A program made the position numbers and the translations under genes. Positions 48,501-60,676 of a DNA stretch of 64,000 nt are shown here, one piece after another. The notes beneath the pieces were generated by a model. The model was not told where the DNA came from. It did no database searches and was given only the letters and a program-made list of their open reading frames with translations. The DNA comes from Primula veris (Eukaryota; Streptophyta; Magnoliopsida; Ericales; Primulaceae): contig OY821740.1 in assembly GCA_963682055.1 (NCBI GenBank), positions 32,690,795-32,754,794 of the forward strand. The letters are read 5' to 3'. Numbering within the stretch: position 1 is the first letter of the stretch; each line of letters begins with the position of its first letter.

Positions 48501-48839
48501 GGGTGCACATTAAGTTTTGTTTGTAAGATTATATTTTCGTAATGTTATCATTTTTTTCATTACGTATTCGTAATTTTTTTCGATTTTTTTCCTTAAATCA
48601 ACGTTTTATTTTATTTATAAAATGTTTGTTCATAAAAATATGTAAAATTTAACTTTTTATATATTTTTTTGGATATTTATTAATATTACTAACTTATAAA
48701 TTGATAAAACAAACAATAAATACCCAAAAAAATATAAATAATTAAATTTTACACCTTTTTTTTAACAAAACACTTTACAAATAATAAAAAATATATATTA
48801 ATTTTAAAAAAAAGATTAAAATAAAACACTTAAACACAC

Positions 48840-48915
48840 ACAGAGACACAGACAGACACACACTCACTCTTGACTGAACTAAAGCTTTTATACTCTTCCC
48901 ACTCTCTCTCTATCA
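48840..48915 (+). promoter_or_regulatory. Core promoter and leader of the receptor-like protein gene
   Basis: TTTTATACTC at about 48887-48896 is a weak TATA candidate only about 25 bp before the ATG. If it is used, the leader would be very short. Otherwise transcription starts upstream in the ACAC-rich stretch. A CT-rich tract (ACTCTCTCTCTATCA) leads directly into the start codon. Confidence 0.3.
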
Positions 48916-51858
48916 ATGGCATCCTTAACACTCTCTCTCCTCTTTTTCCTCATTACTCTCTCTCTAGCTGCCAAATCTCCACCATCCAATATCTCCATAC
49001 TTGACCCAGAAGATACCTCAGCCCTCCGTTCCCTCGACCTTCCTACGATACCCGACCCCTGTCTAACTAACTCCGTAAACTGCTCCTCCGCTACTTCCAC
49101 CTCCCCCTTCCGTCACGTTACTTCCGTCTTTATTTCCAACTGTTCCACTTCCCTCTCCCTCTTCCCTCTTAAGTCCCTACATTCCCTCTCCTCCCTCTCC
49201 CTCTACAACTGTCGCCTCACCACTAAACGCCATCGCCTCACCGGTGTCTTCATCTCTTCCCTCTCTAACCTCACTCACCTCTCCCTCTTCCTCTCTCCTA
49301 TTAACTCCTCTCATGGACCCTCCGTTATCCTCCGTGCCATGCACAACCTCCAATCCGTCACCATCTCCGACTCCAACCTCACAGGTATCGTATTATTATT
49401 AGCAGCGGATCACGAGTGCTAGGTCGGGTCTTGCAGGGGCTACAACCTCCTTATATTTTAAAATTAACAAATTTCTTACCCAGTAAATGGGGGTTGGATT
49501 TTAATGAATCAATATGACGGGGCTAAATCGCTATTTTCATAATAAAAATAAATTTTACTTATGTTACAAAAATAGCAATTTAGTCCTCCTGTATTGTTTT
49601 TTTAAAATTCAGCCCCCTCCCCTCTACTGATTCTGGCTCCTGGGTATTAACGATATACACCAATGTGAGACGATAAATCATGGAGAAATAAATAAATAAA
49701 AAGAATGCTAGTTTACCTTTATAGTTTCTCTGCAGGGACCCTTCCTAAGGTGTGGAAGAGTGGTAACCTCACGAGGATAGACTTCTCAAGAAACAAGCTT
49801 AAGGGGGTGATACCGAGCTCGATATCAAGTGTTGAGGGTTTGGTGGCTCTGGATTTGTCGGGGAACGCGTTTGATGGGGAGATCCCTAGCTCGGTTGGGG
49901 ATATGAAGAGTTTGAAGAACTTGTCGTTCTCGTCGAATTTGATTTCGGGGAAATTGCCGGAGAAGTTTCCTCTTGGGTTGGAGCGTCTTGATCTCGGATC
50001 TAATCAGCTTAACGGTAATGTTTTTGTTTTGAAAAGTGTAGTTTTGTGTTTGTACATGTGTGTGTGCGTGTGTTGAAGGTGGATTCATGTAATGTGATTG
50101 GTTCGGAGGTGGTACTTATGTGTGATTAATGAGAATGTTGAAATTGGATCTAATCAACTTAACGGTACTGTTTTTGTTGAAGCCACGGAGTACGGGTAAT
50201 AAAAATATGGGGGTGGCAAATGGTTAATTTTAACAAAATTTGGTAAAAAAGGAAAATGAATGTCGAAAACTAAGAAAATTACTGTACGATTTTAAGGCTG
50301 ATGGGGTGTTGTGGCCCTCGATAGTCTCCACTTAGCTTCCCCACCGTGTGTGTGTGTATATATATATATATATCAAAGTGGATTCCTGTAATGTATGATT
50401 GGTTCGGAGGTGGCGACAATGTGTGATTAATGAGAATGTTGAAATTGGATCCGGGTTGATAGTTTATATGAAACATGAGAACGGTGTTGCGTGTTTGGAA
50501 ATGTGTCGTTTTGCGGGTATGTAATTAGCATTTGATGTAGACTAGGTAGTATAAGTTGTGTCTATTTTGTCGATTGTGACGATATTAATTTGTTTGTTTA
50601 CGGAAAATTCACAAATAGCTTTGAAATTGGTATTAGTGGTGTACGTGTTCGTGTCAATTCTAGCACTTGCGAATGACAGATCTAGCGGGTGTGTCTCAAC
50701 TGATAGATTTAACAAGTTCTATTTCATTTAGTCTACCTACATTGCGAATAGTAGTTGCATCTTCGATGTTTAATTAAAAATATTATGGGGTCCTTGGCTG
50801 TTTTGTGCCAAATCAATCGCTGTGATTTATTTCCAGTTTCGATGTCCTGAGTTGTTAGAATTATTCCTTTTCAATTCATTCGTAGATCACTCACATTGGT
50901 TCCAACAATCTCATTGATAGGTAGGAGTTTTTTGCTAATATTATATTAGTTGATAAATGTTAATAAAGCTTCACTGTCGAAATCATATTTGCGTAATTGA
51001 TTCAAGGCTATTTACACATCTCTGATCAATCAAAATGCTAAATTTGGATTTCAGGGTGGTGCTAGTGGAGATTAATAGCAATTGTATTTTCCATGTAAAT
51101 TGTTAAGACTAAAAATGTTGCTAGCTGTCATTTCTTTGGTGTTGAATGTGGCCGTTGCATCTTCCATGTAAACCTTGAAAACGCTAGTAGCAGCAGTGTC
51201 TTTATAGTCAATTATAATTGATTGTATGTGTATACCAGTCCCGGATCCTTCCAAACATGAAATACCACCCTAACAGGTAAGTTTGCTCCATGTAAATAAG
51301 ATTAAGTTTAAGACGACAATAGCAGTTGCAGGTTCCATCTAGACATTAAAATAGCATTTGCATCTTCTGTGTCAAATACAATTGATTTCCATATGCCCTG
51401 TGGTTTATTTTCAAAGATTACTCTCTACCATTTGAAACTTCTTGCTCTTAGGTACAATTCCTCATTTCATCTCGACTATGAAGAGTCTCAAGTACTTAAA
51501 TCTAGAGAAGAACAACTTCGAAGGAGTAATGCCTTTCAATGCCTCTTTTATCAAGAAACTGGAGGTGTTCAAGATTGAGGGAAACAGCAACCTTTGCTAC
51601 AATCACTCCAAAGTTTTTACCAAAATGAAGCTCGGGATTGCACCCTGCGACAAACATGGGTTGCCTCTCTCTCCTCCTCCATCCAAGGATGACGGTGGTG
51701 ACGACTCTGGGGATGATTATAGCCCTAATGACGAAATTTCTAAGAAGAAGACTAGCTCTCATGGTACGAATAAAGTTGTTCTAGGAGTGGCTATTGGCCT
51801 ATCTGCGGTTGTTTTTCTTATCATCTTCTGTGTGCTTCTCTCAAAATGCTGTAGATAG
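48916..51858 (+). CDS. LRR receptor-like protein (SNC2/RLP51-like)
   Basis: Three exons (48916-49384, 49736-50014 and 51452-51858) join at GT-AG borders to 384 residues. Order: signal peptide (1-19), an N-terminal region with an [20 protein letters not shown] signature and Cys residues, about eight leucine-rich repeats (from residue 84, plant type with GxIP, for example [19 protein letters not shown]), a C-terminal cap, an acidic Asp/Gly linker, one membrane helix (about 358-379) with GVAIG (a GxxxG motif), and a five-residue tail SKCCR. There is no kinase domain. The LDP...ALRSL...P...DPC start and GxxxG helix recall RLP51/SNC2 and RLP55, which signal in basal immunity with partner kinases. 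The orthologue is not proven. The protein is somewhat shorter than I expect for SNC2. Both introns interrupt LRRs at the conserved Gly codon (phase 1). Confidence 0.85.
50175..50380. repeat. Dispersed repeat and microsatellite in RLP intron 2
   Basis: Third, most diverged member of the GCGAAGCCA family (GAAGCCACGG, GGGTGGCAAAT, CCCTCGATAGTCTCCACTTA). It is followed by TG and TA dinucleotide runs at about 50346-50373. It lies within the 1.44 kb second intron. Confidence 0.45.
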
Positions 51859-51929
51859 AAAAGGAAGGAGATCTAATTTGGGGGGTAAATTTTGGATTGG
51901 GAAATGCTGAATGTCTCTTTAATTGAATC

Positions 51930-52133
51930 ATGGCGAAGAAGAGTAGTTGCACAGAGAGGGGAAAAAATTGTACTTTAGTTTTTGTTCTTTTAACTTGGGC
52001 ATTGGGGTGCATCATCATCGTTGGTTTGGTTTCCGTTTTCATTTTCTATTTCGAATCTAAGATGCTTGATAACAGGAATAGAGGGAGGAGGAGGACACTG
52101 GTTGATCTGGTTAACTGTTGTAATATTGTATGA
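51930..52133 (+). other. Small ORF with membrane segment in the RLP 3' region
   Basis: 67 codons starting 72 bases after the RLP stop, encoding a hydrophobic stretch (TLVFVLLTWALGCIIIVGLV) between basic ends. It could be a chance frame in the 3' UTR. I recognise no family. Its position inside the probable RLP transcript argues against a separate gene. Confidence 0.15.
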
Positions 52134-52437
52134 TTATATTTCAATGTATCTATCTTTCTTGGATTTACATTTGATAAATAGTTCTTAGTCTACTTCGTTT
52201 CTAGTTGTTAGTAGTACATTATCCGCAATGATGAATGTGTGCTTCCCGGAAGATAATTTTGCACCGGTAATTCGATTTAAGTGCATTTCAACTATCTGGT
52301 ACATTACATATACAGTAATTTGAGAGTGTAGCAGTAGGAGATCAAGGGTTTGGGAAATTATTGATTGTAAGGGATAATAACAGCAAGACTATTTTTTTGA
52401 TATGGAGATCATTCATATAGCAAATTTATTGATTTAG

Positions 52438-53501
52438 TTAGGGCAGCAAATTAGCCGAGTCGAGCTTTGTTGTGTTAAAGTTTGGCTTGTTTACTAAACG
52501 AGCCTTAAAATCTTGCTCAAACTCGGCTCGTTTACATACGAGCTGTTCACGAGCCTTTTCATGAGTCTTTTCTTAACGCGTTTTTTGACAAATTTAATAT
52601 CGTTTTGCATAAAAAAATATTTTTTCATTAGCTAAAATAAATGTTAAGATAAGTAATAATAAATTTTGTTATTGTGATTTTAGTTTTAATTAGATTTATT
52701 TTTAAAAAATAAACTTATTACTTAAATTGAAAAGTATTTATTGATCATTAACATTATATTAGATAAAATTTACACATATAATTAGGAATATATATATAAA
52801 AAATATTAAAAACCGGGTTTTATAAGTTTGGTAAACCAAACTACGTACTTTTAACAATTTAGGTACATAATTTTCAATTTTTCCAATTTAGGTATCACAC
52901 AATAAGAACTTTTCAATTTAGATATCACCGTATAAATTAATTACTGAATCATGTTACGTGACAGCACGTGCTTGACAAACGTTAACGTGAGAGGGTAATT
53001 TTATCATTCTGCACCAAAAAATATCATCATAGAAAAACGTTTACGCTCAATTTCACACATTAAAAAAATCAACACATAGTCTAAATTTAGTGGGGAAACG
53101 TTGTTTTAGAATGATATATTTTGGTGCAGAATGATAAAATTACGCATCCATGTTCAAGTTTATCAAGCACGTGCTGTCACGTAATATGATTCCGTGATTA
53201 ATTTAGATATTAATACATAAATTAGACAGTTTCTTATACTGTGATACCCAAATTGAGAAAGTTGAAAGATGAGTAATCAAATCGTTAAAGGTGGGTAACA
53301 TAATTTGGTGTAGTAAACGTATTTTTCCATATTAAAAACAATTAAACGATCTTTTAAACGATTTTAAACGAGCCAAACATGTTCACGAGACTTATTATTG
53401 ATTTCAGCCCCGGCTCATTAGTAAACGAGCTGAACACGAGCCGAGTCTTTAACGAGGCGAACACGAACATGTTCATGAACGGCTCGGTTTATTAGTAACC
53501 T
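52438..53501. mobile_element. hAT-type element carrying a nested insertion
   Basis: TGATTTAG flanks both sides exactly (52430-52437 and 53502-53509), an 8 bp hAT-size duplication. The ends are TTAGGGCAGCAAATTAG and the inverse of AGGTTACTAATAAACCG. Inside each end are iterated GAGCTCG-like words (CTCGGCTCGTTTAC, ACGAGCCGAGTC) in inverted orientation. About half of the length is a later Mutator-like insertion. No transposase frame. Confidence 0.72.
52814..53328. mobile_element. Mutator-like foldback element, 515 bp, nested in hAT
   Basis: ATATTAAAAAC occurs exactly at 52803-52813 and 53329-53339, fitting the 9-11 bp duplication of Mutator-like elements. The two halves are long imperfect inverted repeats. 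Examples are GACAGCACGTGCTTGA on the left against CAAGCACGTGCTGTC on the right, and GGTAATTTTATCATTCTGCACCA against its inverse. It is non-coding. It interrupts the CGAGC-rich hAT element, and so inserted after it. Confidence 0.75.
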
Positions 53502-53509
53502 TGATTTAG

Positions 53510-54494
53510 CTGCTCCTTCATTGTGTCAACTATGCTAAAATCATGGTTTTTGGTTTATTTTGTTTTTTCGGCCCTTACTTAACAAACATCAAAACGAAAG
53601 GAATGGTGTTTTTTGTTAAGTTCGGTGTGGTCTTTAGGTTCGATCAGACGAGTCCTAGAGGACTAGTTAGCAGATTAAACACTACAAAGAATGTAGCCAA
53701 AAAGAAACGAACCTTTTAATCTCTTCCTCACATAAAACTGGAAAGATTGATGATAACACAACTATTTGACACAAGGTCTTATAGAGACTCATTGTGGCTC
53801 GTCGATATGTCTCGATATACATTGATCAAAAGGGATCAATTACATTAGGATGTGCCAAGACCTTTGTCTACCGATATCATCACTCAATTATAAATTAACT
53901 TAAGAGGGACCCATCTTCAAATTTGCAATTAAATATTTTTGTCTCGTTTAACAACTACAATTTGATTTTTAGCCAAAAAAAAAAAAGAGAAGATGACATT
54001 ACAATTGTCCATGGGATATTACGACTGTTTTGCTTGTTTTGTACCAACCAGCAATAAGGCCAGTTATGTGCACTTACATAGACAAAATAAAATGCAAAGC
54101 TTATTGATTTTAATGACACAATTAAGGATGGAAATAGAAAGGTAATGGTTACTGGTGAGATTTCAAATATACAACGCGAATGTAACTAATAAACGATCTT
54201 ATATTAATTTTTGTATGTGCAAGACCCATAAGCAAATATTAGGGACAAACAGTCAAATCCAAGTCCGAACTTGTTGAACGACAACATAGGTGATAAACTT
54301 TAGGATTTCATATGCAAATGGGGATATGATTTTGGAATAAAGTTATCTAGCTGGACATGATATGGCAACCAGCTATACACTCCAGAAGTAGGCCCATTAC
54401 AATGATGCAATACTGACTACATTTGTTTTTTGATCCGTTTTTCCTTGCCTATGTTTATTAGATTAGTCTACTCTGAATTTGTTTTAGCCATTGA
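53510..54494. other. Intergenic DNA, no gene seen
   Basis: About 1 kb without a recognisable gene or repeat border. Confidence 0.5.
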
Positions 54495-54745
54495 ATAAAC
54501 GGCAAAACCGAAACCCAATATATTTTTCGGTTCGTTTTTTTTCGGTTTTGGTCTTTTTATTTTTTGAACCGAATTGGACCAGGTTTTTTCAGTCCAGTTT
54601 CGGTTTTTCGGTTATTTTTCGGTTTCGGTCTTTTTCGGTTCGGTTTTATTAAAACCGAAACCAACCCGAAATTTTTTCGGTTTCGGTCTTTTTCGGTTCA
54701 GTTATCGGTCCGGTTCGGTTTTTTCGGTTTTGGTCCGGCCGTAGT
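54495..54745. repeat. CGGTTT-rich repeat, inverted relative to 6497-6777
   Basis: Iterated TTCGGTTTTGGTC and TCGGTTCGG words. Same family as 6497-6777 but on the opposite strand. It abuts a foldback element on its right. The open frame at 54564-54788 is a product of the repeat. Confidence 0.5.
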
Positions 54746-54749
54746 AAGA

Positions 54750-55107
54750 GTTAACAAAAACTATAAATGGTTATGTGATATTTTTTAATAACTAATTTAA
54801 ATTTTCTATTTTCAACGGATTATGATTTGATAAATAAAAAAATATTGTCAAACACACTGAAACCCAAATAAAAATACGAAACTTTAAGAGGTTCTATTCT
54901 AAACTTAAATACTAATCAAATACTCGATATGATTAATTATTAGTATTTAAGTTTAGAGTAGGTCCTCCTAAAGTTTCTTATTTTTATTTGAGTTTTTAGT
55001 GTGTTTTACAATTTATTTTTAATTTATCAAATTCTAATTTGTTAAAAATAGAAAAATTAAATTAGTTATTCAAAAATACCACATAACCACTCATACTTTT
55101 TGTTAAC
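54750..55107. mobile_element. Foldback element, 358 bp, arms about 170 bp
   Basis: Begins GTTAACAAAAACTAT and ends with the inverse of GTTAACAAAAAGTAT. The two halves pair almost throughout (GGTTATGTG, AATAACTAATTTAA, AACACACT, AATAAAAATA, CTAAACTTAAATACTAAT and their inverses), leaving a loop of only a few tens of bases. It is MITE-like but no target duplication was identified, so the superfamily is open. Confidence 0.7.
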
Positions 55108-55112
55108 CCTTG

Positions 55113-55188
55113 CATTGAATTGTTTTTTAATTCAATGGTTAAAAAAAATCCATTGAATTGTTTTTTAATTCAATGGTTAAAAAAAATC
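55113..55188. repeat. Perfect 38 bp direct duplication
   Basis: Two adjacent identical units (55113-55150 and 55151-55188). Each contains a small palindrome, ATTGAATT and AATTCAAT around a T-run. It lies between the foldback element and a Tourist-like MITE. Confidence 0.85.
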
Positions 55189-55239
55189 CAGGTAAGCTAC
55201 CCTAATAAATCTATGGATAATTTGAAAGTTAAGGCTTAA

Positions 55240-55519
55240 GGCTTTGTTTGTTTGGATAATTTGAAAGTTGGTATTGAATTAGAATTGATACCCTGTTCAC
55301 AAATAATGTGTTTGGTTACATAAAGTGCAATCGTGCTACTACTATCGTTCGAACTACAAATGATGTAATTTTAGTTTATTTGCAATATCATTAGTGGTGT
55401 GGTATTAAACTAGTCCAATTTCGTCAGAATTGTTAATCCATCGTTCATTTCGAATCTCACTTGCAAGCCAAACCGTATTGTTAATCCCGGAATTACTAAT
55501 CACGCAACCAAACGAGGCC
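55240..55519. mobile_element. Tourist-like MITE, 280 bp
   Basis: The ends are GGCTTTGTTTGTTTGG and the inverse of GGCCTCGTTTGGTTGCG. TAA flanks both sides exactly (55237-55239 and 55520-55522), the PIF/Harbinger target duplication. Non-coding. Confidence 0.78.
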
Positions 55520-58337
55520 TAAATTGTTAAGAAATCACTTATATTTATCGAGAATACGTCTCGGGCCTAAACTAATTTAGGTTCAAGTGTTAAAGCAAAA
55601 TACAAGTTCAATTACTATCTTTATTTTTCAGCGCTCTTTCCCATTACTTTCACCGTTGCAGATGATGTTATCGCCGCTATATCAACCATTTTGTCTGCGA
55701 TGGACCACGGTCACTGCTTCGGTCATCGTCGTCATATCAACAATTTCGCCCGCGATCGACCACCGCCACTACTTCGGAGTTCTGTAGTGTCTCGATGGAA
55801 CTTAGTATTGTCTATCTTAACATCTCGTCGGAGCTCTCTCCTCTGTTCAGGCTGTCAAACCTCGTTGTTGTCAAACTCTGTCAGTCCACAATGCAATTGA
55901 TTTTGCAACTGGGTTACCTCTCAGTGGGTCCACCAATACATATTTTTTTAATCTGACTTTTTTAGTTTCAGAATAAATAAGAAATTAATAATTCTGCAAA
56001 AACATATTGAATTCGAGTTTATTTGGGTCTTTTTTCTAGTTTATATGTCCGTATGTATCTTAGTATATATAACTAGTTTTAATAAATTAATATTTGGTTG
56101 AATTATTATGTTACAGACAAAAGAGAATAAATAGAAAGTCGCGACTCGAGCATATGATATTTTTTTTATGATAGGAACTTGATAGAGTTTCCGAGTGCGA
56201 ACAGTAAAAGTTTAAAAACATGACCCGGAAGAATTGTTTCCATGAGTGGTTAAAACCTTTTGTAATATAGTTGGGCAAAGTGGTTGACACCTTACAAGGA
56301 GTGTATATAAAAAGAAAAACAAGACGGAAGCGATGGAACCGGGGCGAGCCAAACCAATTATCCATTAAGTGATTTATTTGTTCGGTTGGTTTCGTGTTTA
56401 GAAATCCAAATAAATCGAACCGATTACTTCATATGTATTTGGCGGTGCACATAAACCAAACTAAACCAATAAAAAACAGAACGAAATCGATTTGCAGTTT
56501 TTTAAATCGGTTTGTAAATCGATAAACCGATTTGATCGGTTCAAATTGCAATTATAGAGGGTTCATATACAAACATAACATAATAGATTATTCTCAGTTA
56601 CATATTAGTAATTTATAAATATACATGTAAGTTACCGTTTAATGTTTACTTTCTATTTTTATTTATAAAAAAATGTTCAAGCTATTATTACTTTTCTTGC
56701 TACTTTATTTCTAGTTTAGAGTTTGAAATAAAATATAAGTTTGAAAATTTTCCAAACAAGTCATACTTTGAATTTTTTACCCGATTAAAGTTCTAACCGC
56801 AAACCAAACCAAACCAAGCCAAACCGACTGTGAATGATTCGGTTTAATTTGGTTTTAATAATTATTTTGAATTCACTTTACTGTGAAAGTCAAGTACGGG
56901 TTATTTAATTTTGAGTAGTACTAATTATAATAATATGTGATGCTCAAGTTCAAATTGGACATTATTCATGAGATCTTTTGTGCTCGGTCACCTTTTAAGA
57001 ATATTTATGTTCATATATCATTATTCTTATAAGATTTTTAAGTCTAGATCATCTTACAAGTGATAAAAAATATATTATTTTCATAAGTTTTTGGTATTTC
57101 TTTTTTACTTAATGCTAATTCAAAAAAACACTAAAAAAACTAACATATTTTTTTACACTTTAATATCTTTTTCGTGTATATTATAATATCTTTTTAAACC
57201 TTGAAAACAACTTTTAATTTTTTTTTTTTTACATTTTACTATCATTTCAGTATATATTATAAGTTATTTTTTAAGATTAAAAAAACTTGAAATATTTTTT
57301 AACTTTTTTTTATTAAACCGAATGACTGAAATTTAAAATAAGTTTCGGTTCAGAAATCTTTAAAAGATGATCTCTAGGTAATATTCTCAATTATTCATCC
57401 CCTCACGAGACGGGTTTTTGGGAGCGGAAAACAGCCCAGTGACAGTTTCAACCTGGAGGTTCTGTTTCATGGGCCCTGGCATTGTAAAAAGTAGAGCACA
57501 AGCTCCAATTGTTTTATAACTTTGAGCCTTACTTTATCCTTTCCACTTGATTAACGATTGAAATTTTGAAATTTTGAAATTGAGCCTAAACTATAATATG
57601 ATGTCTTTGATCAATTTCATTCAGACTTGATCAAAATTATCATGCCTAACAATCAAATTGTTTTAAAAATATATATATATATATATATATAAGAGAAGTT
57701 TAAGAAAACCCTCTTAGAGTGTTGTTAAAAATGGCCTAAATAACAATCAGGATTCTATGAAAAAAATAAACTTACAAACGACATTGCCTGGAAATATCCA
57801 AACTATAAAATATGAGCAAAAAAAGGGGTAAGAAAGAGACAAGCACTAGCCTAAATTTGTCATGCAGACATATGTCTCATCCAAAATTTAGTCCCAAGTA
57901 CTATAGCTTGCTTAAAACCCAATCCATCACAAATCTTAAGAACTATTTTCAAAAATCATGTACTTCATATGTTATCTTGCAGCTTCCCTAAAATTAAAAT
58001 TTTAAGGAGGCAAGTTTTTATTCAAATATAAGAAGTCAAATGGTTTCCTCAAATCTTACTTCTCTTAAATTACTTTACTCTTGTCACACATTGAATTTTA
58101 AAATAAAAAATAATATAAACAAAAATAAGGAAGTTGACAATGGGAAACTGATATATTGATTATATGTAACATGGTTATATAAAAATAAAAAAGTGGCGTC
58201 TTTATAACCAAAATAGAGAATATGCGGAAGTAAGGTGCAATGAGTACCGACTACTCCCATCATTTGCAGTATTAGTAGTAACGGACTATAAATACATTCG
58301 AACTATGACGGAATAATAAATGAATGCGTTATTAATA
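55520..58337. other. Intergenic DNA with a degenerate CGGTTT repeat
   Basis: No gene is recognised. Around 56340-56860 AACCGAT, CGGTTTG and AAACCAAACC words on both strands suggest another, more diverged CGGTTT-type element. A TA microsatellite is at about 57667-57690. The frames at 55587-55900 have no recognisable domain. Confidence 0.45.
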
Positions 58338-58340
58338 TTA

Positions 58341-58873
58341 CCTGTTTATTTGCTTTTTTATTGGGGTTGCACTATTTTACAACCACAATAAAAAATATTA
58401 GAAATTGTTTGATTTTTATTGATAGGATGAGATTAGAGTGATATTATGGTAGGATGGTATTACAAATACGGGCCTATAAGTACCGTGTTTGGTACGAAAA
58501 GTGAAGACAATACTATTAGTAACATGAGATCAGATAAATTTGGGTATTTGGAGTAATATGGGGAGTGTGTTATTGAAAAATCGAGGTACTTGGAGTAAAG
58601 GAGGCGTGATATATATATACATCACACCTCATTTACTCCAAATATCCACATTTTTCAATATCACACCCCTTTATTGCTCCAAATACATATATTTCTCATC
58701 ATTTATAATCACACATTACTAATAGTCTCGCCTCTGCTTTTCATACCAAATACGATACTTGTGGACCCGACGGTATTTATAATATCATCGTACCATAATC
58801 ATACTACAACCAATCAAATAGCTAGTGGGACCATTGAAATCCCAGTACAATCCCGTTGCAAACAAACAAGGCC
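58341..58873. mobile_element. Large Tourist-like foldback MITE, 533 bp
   Basis: The right end is the inverse of GGCCTTGTTTGTTTGC and the left end reads CCTGTTTATTTGC. TTA flanks both sides (58338-58340 and 58874-58876). The halves are long inverted repeats around a TATATATATAC centre near 58612. Examples are TATTTGGAGTAA against TTACTCCAAATA and GATATTATGGTA against its near-inverse. Non-coding. Confidence 0.65.
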
Positions 58874-58876
58874 TTA

Positions 58877-60676
58877 GACTTATAGAGATATAATAGGACA
58901 TTTAGATGGCTATATATGAATTATATATATAAATCTCTGTTTTTGTAATGTGTATTAAACTCTCGCTAAGGGTATGTAAATGAGTGTAATAATCTTATGA
59001 AGTTTACGAGGGTGAGCGGTCATTGATCGATTGACTACTTATCGCTTACGAAAGAGACCCTTCTGCCTTAGTTGCTTATCCACTTTCTATTCTTAGGAAA
59101 TCAAATGTTGAACATTAATATACGGACACTACATTTTACCATATAGTGTAATCTCGGATCCCGAGAAAACTGAATTTGATAATTATCTCTGGAATTGTCT
59201 CATAATTACGATTAGAGAAACCTTATACGTTTTTAGCAGATTTTGTCTCCAACATACCGTCTGCGATGAATGTACTATCTACGTCATTTCATATGTTATT
59301 GCAAAATTACTAATATAATTTTACCTGATAACAATGAATAACATCGGACATTGAAAAAAATATAAGTAAGTGGTTAAATAGAAAATTGTGGAGATTTAAA
59401 TATGAATCGTGAAGCAGAAAAAATGGTTTTATAAGGGTTGTATGCGACTTTAATTTATTTAATATGTGTATATAAATTAGTTGTATGTGCACATTTGTAT
59501 GTCTATGCTAGCTATAATATGCAGTGACGCGTATTATTTGTTCACTATTCTGCGTAATTTTGAACATGTAAATGCAGTAACACATAGTTTTGATTGTGAA
59601 TTGAGGCGGGTCATGTTTGTTTTTGTATGGTTTTTATTTTCAATTCATTAATTAGCAATATAAACTATTGTATTTCTTGTGATTTGAATTTTTACACATT
59701 ATTAAGTAAAAATCTAAAATCTCACTAAAGCTCGGGTGCAATCCAACAATTCTTAAATATACTGACTATCTGCGGTTAAGCTAAAAAAATAAGCAACAAT
59801 AGAACTTTGGTCCAAAACTGTCCACACCATTTGGTAGAATCTACGTATAACTAGATATACGTGCAGTCAATAAAATAATTAACTCTAGTTAAGGCACTGA
59901 CACTTTTCTTTTTGGGATACAATAATTTAAGGCGCACTAACTTTACCGCATAAAAGGGCACTGTTCCGCTAAAGGTTAAATTAGTATTGGAGTAGTAAAA
60001 TGTTTTCTACTTATATAAAACTTAAAAAAACTGTTTCAAAAGAAATGTAGATCTTGATTGTAATATATTTTTAATCTTAAAATCCCCTATTAAACTTAAA
60101 TAATCTGAATGTCCACATATTTTTAAAAATAAAAAAACACAAAAGCCAGTTAAAAAAGTTTCCTGCCAAACGAATCATATGTGATGTATTAGGTAGGTGT
60201 ATCCATTATTTTTGTTATGATTTCAAAAATCAATATTTGCTATAATTGGTACATGTAGTTTGATAAAGGAGCAGTGAAAGATTATTAGATAAAGTTTTTG
60301 GGTGTCATAGCAATAATCTAAATTCCAATGCCTCAAAAACTTGATGCACAACATCTTTTAAGATCTTAAGTAAATAGAGAATTAGTAAAAAAAAGTTCAA
60401 GTAAAACTGTACAATGTTCCCATACTTTCGATAAAATTGTTAGCCTCACTGTTCCTTACTTACTTACTTACTTACTGTAGTTGACACAACAATAGTTCAA
60501 AGTGTTCAATATGCAGTTATTTGGTCTTAAAACTTTAAAACAAGTAAATTGATTCAAAAATTTAAAAAAGTTTGAAATGATAAGAATTTTAATGACAAAA
60601 ACTATGTTAAAACACTACTATCAAAAAATATGAACCTCTACTAACACTCTATTGAAAGTTGTAGATACTATATAAG
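58877..60676. other. Intergenic DNA, no gene seen
   Basis: About 1.8 kb of AT-rich DNA. A short TTAC run lies at about 60457-60476. No coding or RNA gene was recognised. Confidence 0.5.

Noticed and set aside
55587..55900. Two overlapping frames of 66-69 codons
   Set aside because: Short, overlapping in different frames, no domain and no promoter or splice context.
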